From Bacteroidia bacterium (lineage in GTDB: Bacteria > Bacteroidota > Bacteroidia > NS11-12g > UBA9320): DNA of 6,485 nucleotides. The notes under the pieces were generated by a model. It was given only the letters and a program-made list of their open reading frames with translations, was not told the DNA's origin and did no database searches. The first letter of the stretch is position 1. The number at the start of each line of letters is the position of its first letter. The position numbers and the translations under genes are program-made. Shown here in pieces: positions 4,692 through 6,485 of the stretch. The stretch spans positions 1 to 6,485 of the forward strand of contig JAQWZS010000150.1 of NCBI GenBank assembly GCA_029253325.1, in the 5' to 3' direction.

Positions 4692-6485
4692 CTAGTCTAC
4701 CATCTCAAGAATAACTGGTGCACCAGCATCTTTGAGATCATTGTATAGCTTTTCTAGTTGTGTATTTAATTCAGTTATTTGATTTTCGTAATTATCCATT
4801 AACTCATTTGCAATAGCGAGACTGTTTTTTGATGTCTGAGTTGGTCCATAACTACTTCCCCAAAGTGATGCTCCTGCTGCATTAATTCGATCGTTTAACG
4901 TCGGATATTTTTTTTCTCCAACAGCATTTTTAGCTTCGTTTCCGTACAAAGATGTATTCAATTCAATGATTGAATCATTTATTGCTTGTAAAGGTGAAAT
5001 GACCGATGAAAGTGGGCTGCTTCCTTTTTTTGTTGCAACTAACATGGCTTTAGTTTTATTCTGAATTTCATTGTATCGTTTCATAATTATATTTCTACGA
5101 ACTTGAGCATCCATGTATTGCTTAGCATATGCCTGTTGTTCTAAAATAGATTGTGGTGCAAGTGTACTTTTACTCAACGGTTTTAAGTTTACTTTAACTG
5201 TGTTTCCTAAAGTAGAAATATCCTTACCTTCAATCCGATATAATTGGGCATTATAATTTCCTGGTGCTACATACCATCCTCGATTTTGACTGTTTTTGTC
5301 TGTGGTATTTTTTGTCACAGGCCATAGGCTGCTTCCTTTCATGTCCCACGCTGTTCGATGAATTCCCTTACTATTTTTTAACTTAAGTTTTCGTATGATA
5401 TTTCCTTGCGAGTCGCTTATTTCAAGCCAGTATTGTGGAGTATTTTCATATCTTTCAGCGGCTAATACTTCCCAACCAGGAAAGTCAATATCTTTACTTT
5501 TTTTATTGAGCTCTTTTTCTGCTTTTTCTCGTTTTTCCTTATTTGTCTTTGGTTCTTCTTTAATGTAATAATCAAAGAGAACACCATGTTCAGGGTTTTT
5601 CCCATAGAAGTGTTGCCCACCTAAGCTACCACTTTTTTGCCGACCATCTCTTCTTGGTCTGAATAAGTAGGTGTTCCTTGGCTTGAATAATATTGCATCT
5701 TCTTGCAGTAGATCGTTACTCAACTCTCTTAAAAAAGCATAGTTGTCCAACACATAGAAACTCCTACCAAAACTCGCAGCAACAAGGTCATCATGCTCTC
5801 GCTGAATAACTAAATCTCTAATACTAATAGTAGGTAGTCCATTTTTTAGTTGTTTCCATGAATTCCCACCATTAATTGTAAAATAAATACCAAACTCGGT
5901 TCCAATAAAAAGTAGATTAGGATTAATGTGGTCTTGAACAATCCGCCATACATAACTTTTATCTGCTATACCTTTAGTAATCTTACTCCATGATTTTCCA
6001 CCATTCTTACTGACAAAAAAGTAGGGTGAGTAATCACCTTGTTTGTGAGCATCTAGTGCTACATAGACGGTATTTTCATCGAAAAGGTCAGCTTTAATAT
6101 CATTAACATAGGCTCGTTCTGGGACACCATCCAATTTACTTACATTAGTTTTTATCCATGTCTTGCCTCCATCTTTAGTACTTTGAATGAAGCCATCGTC
6201 TGTTCCTACATATAAAACCTTCTCATTAATAGGACTTTCTGCAATACTGGTTATGGTATTGTAAGTACTCATAGCGTATACGTCCCATGCATTATCATAG
6301 CTCTGTTTTCGTCCCATCATCGGTAAATCAAATCGTTCTTCATTTCGAGTAAGATCATTTGAAAGAGCAGTCCAAGCATCTCCGCGATTATCACTTCGCC
6401 AAAGACGATATGAGGCAACATATATACGAGCTGGATTGTGACTGCTAACCAATATAGGAGCGTCCCAATTATATCGTTCAAATCC
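4692..6485 (-). CDS. BNR/Asp-box beta-propeller (VPS10/sortilin-like) protein, C-terminal part (5' partial)
   Basis: The frame stays open to the window edge, so this is the C-terminal 597 residues of a longer protein, probably about 1,000 residues. The TTG at 6452 is an internal codon. The first visible residues, GFERYNWDAPILVSSHNP, are typical of the WD40/YVTN/BNR-like glycosyl-hydrolase-related family. Four Asp-boxes (S/T-x-D/N-x-G-x-x-W) appear at visible residues 31-38 (SDNRGDAW), 102-110 (STKDGGKTW), 159-166 (SKNGGKSW) and 203-210 (TINGGNSW), each closing a propeller blade. The propeller ends at FGRSFYVLDN. A charged, Lys/Glu-rich stretch follows (about 308-332), then a beta-sandwich-like part with GIHRTAWDMKG, and finally an alpha-helical, coiled-coil-prone tail (about 555-585). 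Relatives are usually exported, but the signal peptide lies outside the window. Its enzyme activity or ligand is not known. It ends 3 bp from the stop of the Fur-family gene, tail to tail. Confidence 0.9.
   Translation of the reverse strand, partial: GFERYNWDAPILVSSHNPARIYVASYRLWRSDNRGDAWTALSNDLTRNEERFDLPMMGRKQSYDNAWDVYAMSTYNTITSIAESPINEKVLYVGTDDGFIQSTKDGGKTWIKTNVSKLDGVPERAYVNDIKADLFDENTVYVALDAHKQGDYSPYFFVSKNGGKSWSKITKGIADKSYVWRIVQDHINPNLLFIGTEFGIYFTINGGNSWKQLKNGLPTISIRDLVIQREHDDLVAASFGRSFYVLDNYAFLRELSNDLLQEDAILFKPRNTYLFRPRRDGRQKSGSLGGQHFYGKNPEHGVLFDYYIKEEPKTNKEKREKAEKELNKKSKDIDFPGWEVLAAERYENTPQYWLEISDSQGNIIRKLKLKNSKGIHRTAWDMKGSSLWPVTKNTTDKNSQNRGWYVAPGNYNAQLYRIEGKDISTLGNTVKVNLKPLSKSTLAPQSILEQQAYAKQYMDAQVRRNIIMKRYNEIQNKTKAMLVATKKGSSPLSSVISPLQAINDSIIELNTSLYGNEAKNAVGEKKYPTLNDRINAAGASLWGSSYGPTQTSKNSLAIANELMDNYENQITELNTQLEKLYNDLKDAGAPVILEMVD
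4702..4738. other. Nested inverted repeat at the convergent gene ends
   Basis: ATCTCAA (4702-4708) pairs perfectly with TTGAGAT (4732-4738), and between them lies the perfect 10-bp palindrome TGGTGCACCA (4716-4725). It sits 14 bp past the end of the Fur-family gene, inside the last codons of the convergent BNR gene. It could help end transcription from the left. There is no T-run on either side and the bases also encode protein, so chance is a real alternative. Confidence 0.3.

Noticed and set aside
5031..5048. A GTTGCAAC palindrome resembling a half-operator inside the BNR gene
   Set aside because: It matches only the first nine bases of the operator, lacks the second half-site, encodes conserved-frame residues (VATKK region) and is far from any start.
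6450..6452. TTG as a start codon for the BNR protein
   Set aside because: The frame continues to the window edge with family-typical sequence (YNWDAPI) just upstream, so this is an internal leucine codon.

Overview
This window looks like chromosomal DNA from a Bacteroidota bacterium, probably a marine or environmental Cytophagales or Flavobacteriia-like lineage. The DNA is AT-rich and the genes are tightly packed. Shine-Dalgarno sites are weak or absent. The one clear promoter region carries TAnnTTTG -7 boxes with upstream TTG, the Bacteroidota type. It also ends in a large BNR/VPS10-type beta-propeller protein of a kind common in that phylum. The species cannot be named from the sequence alone.

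Left part (1-2909, + strand): four genes read as one operon, with junctions of 0 bp, 3 bp and a 4-bp overlap (GTGA). They are a 5'-truncated extended SDR (dihydroflavonol-4-reductase/epimerase-like), a CPBP-family membrane protein with an altered protease motif, a classical SDR oxidoreductase with a complete catalytic tetrad, and an unrecognised protein with about seven membrane segments. Two reductases of different SDR classes alongside two membrane proteins suggest modification of a lipid-like or membrane-associated molecule. The substrate cannot be read from the sequence, and no transcription signal for this operon is visible inside the window.

Middle part (2997-4688): a divergent pair consisting of a COG0523 (CobW/YciC/ZagA-like) GTPase on the - strand and a Fur-family regulator, most likely Zur, on the + strand. 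The 87-bp gap between them holds two overlapping, divergent Bacteroidota-type promoters. It also holds a perfect 17-bp palindrome, TTGCAACTAGGTTGCAA, and a degenerate second copy centred 38 bp away. Each copy covers the -33 element of one promoter and lies at the start-site side of the other. The layout reads as an autoregulated zinc-limitation switch: zinc-loaded repressor would shut off both its own gene and the putative metallochaperone gene.

Right part (4692-6485, - strand): the C-terminal 597 codons of a large, probably exported Asp-box (BNR) beta-propeller protein whose start lies beyond the window. It converges on the Fur-family gene with only 3 bp between the two stop codons.

The best second-look items are the symmetrical dual-operator promoter region, the corrected start of the GTPase gene, and the reductase/membrane-protein operon with its degenerate CPBP motif and unnamed seven-segment protein. 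Nothing here amounts to a clearly new defence or mobile system; there are no transposases, tRNAs, CRISPR arrays or obvious attachment sites.
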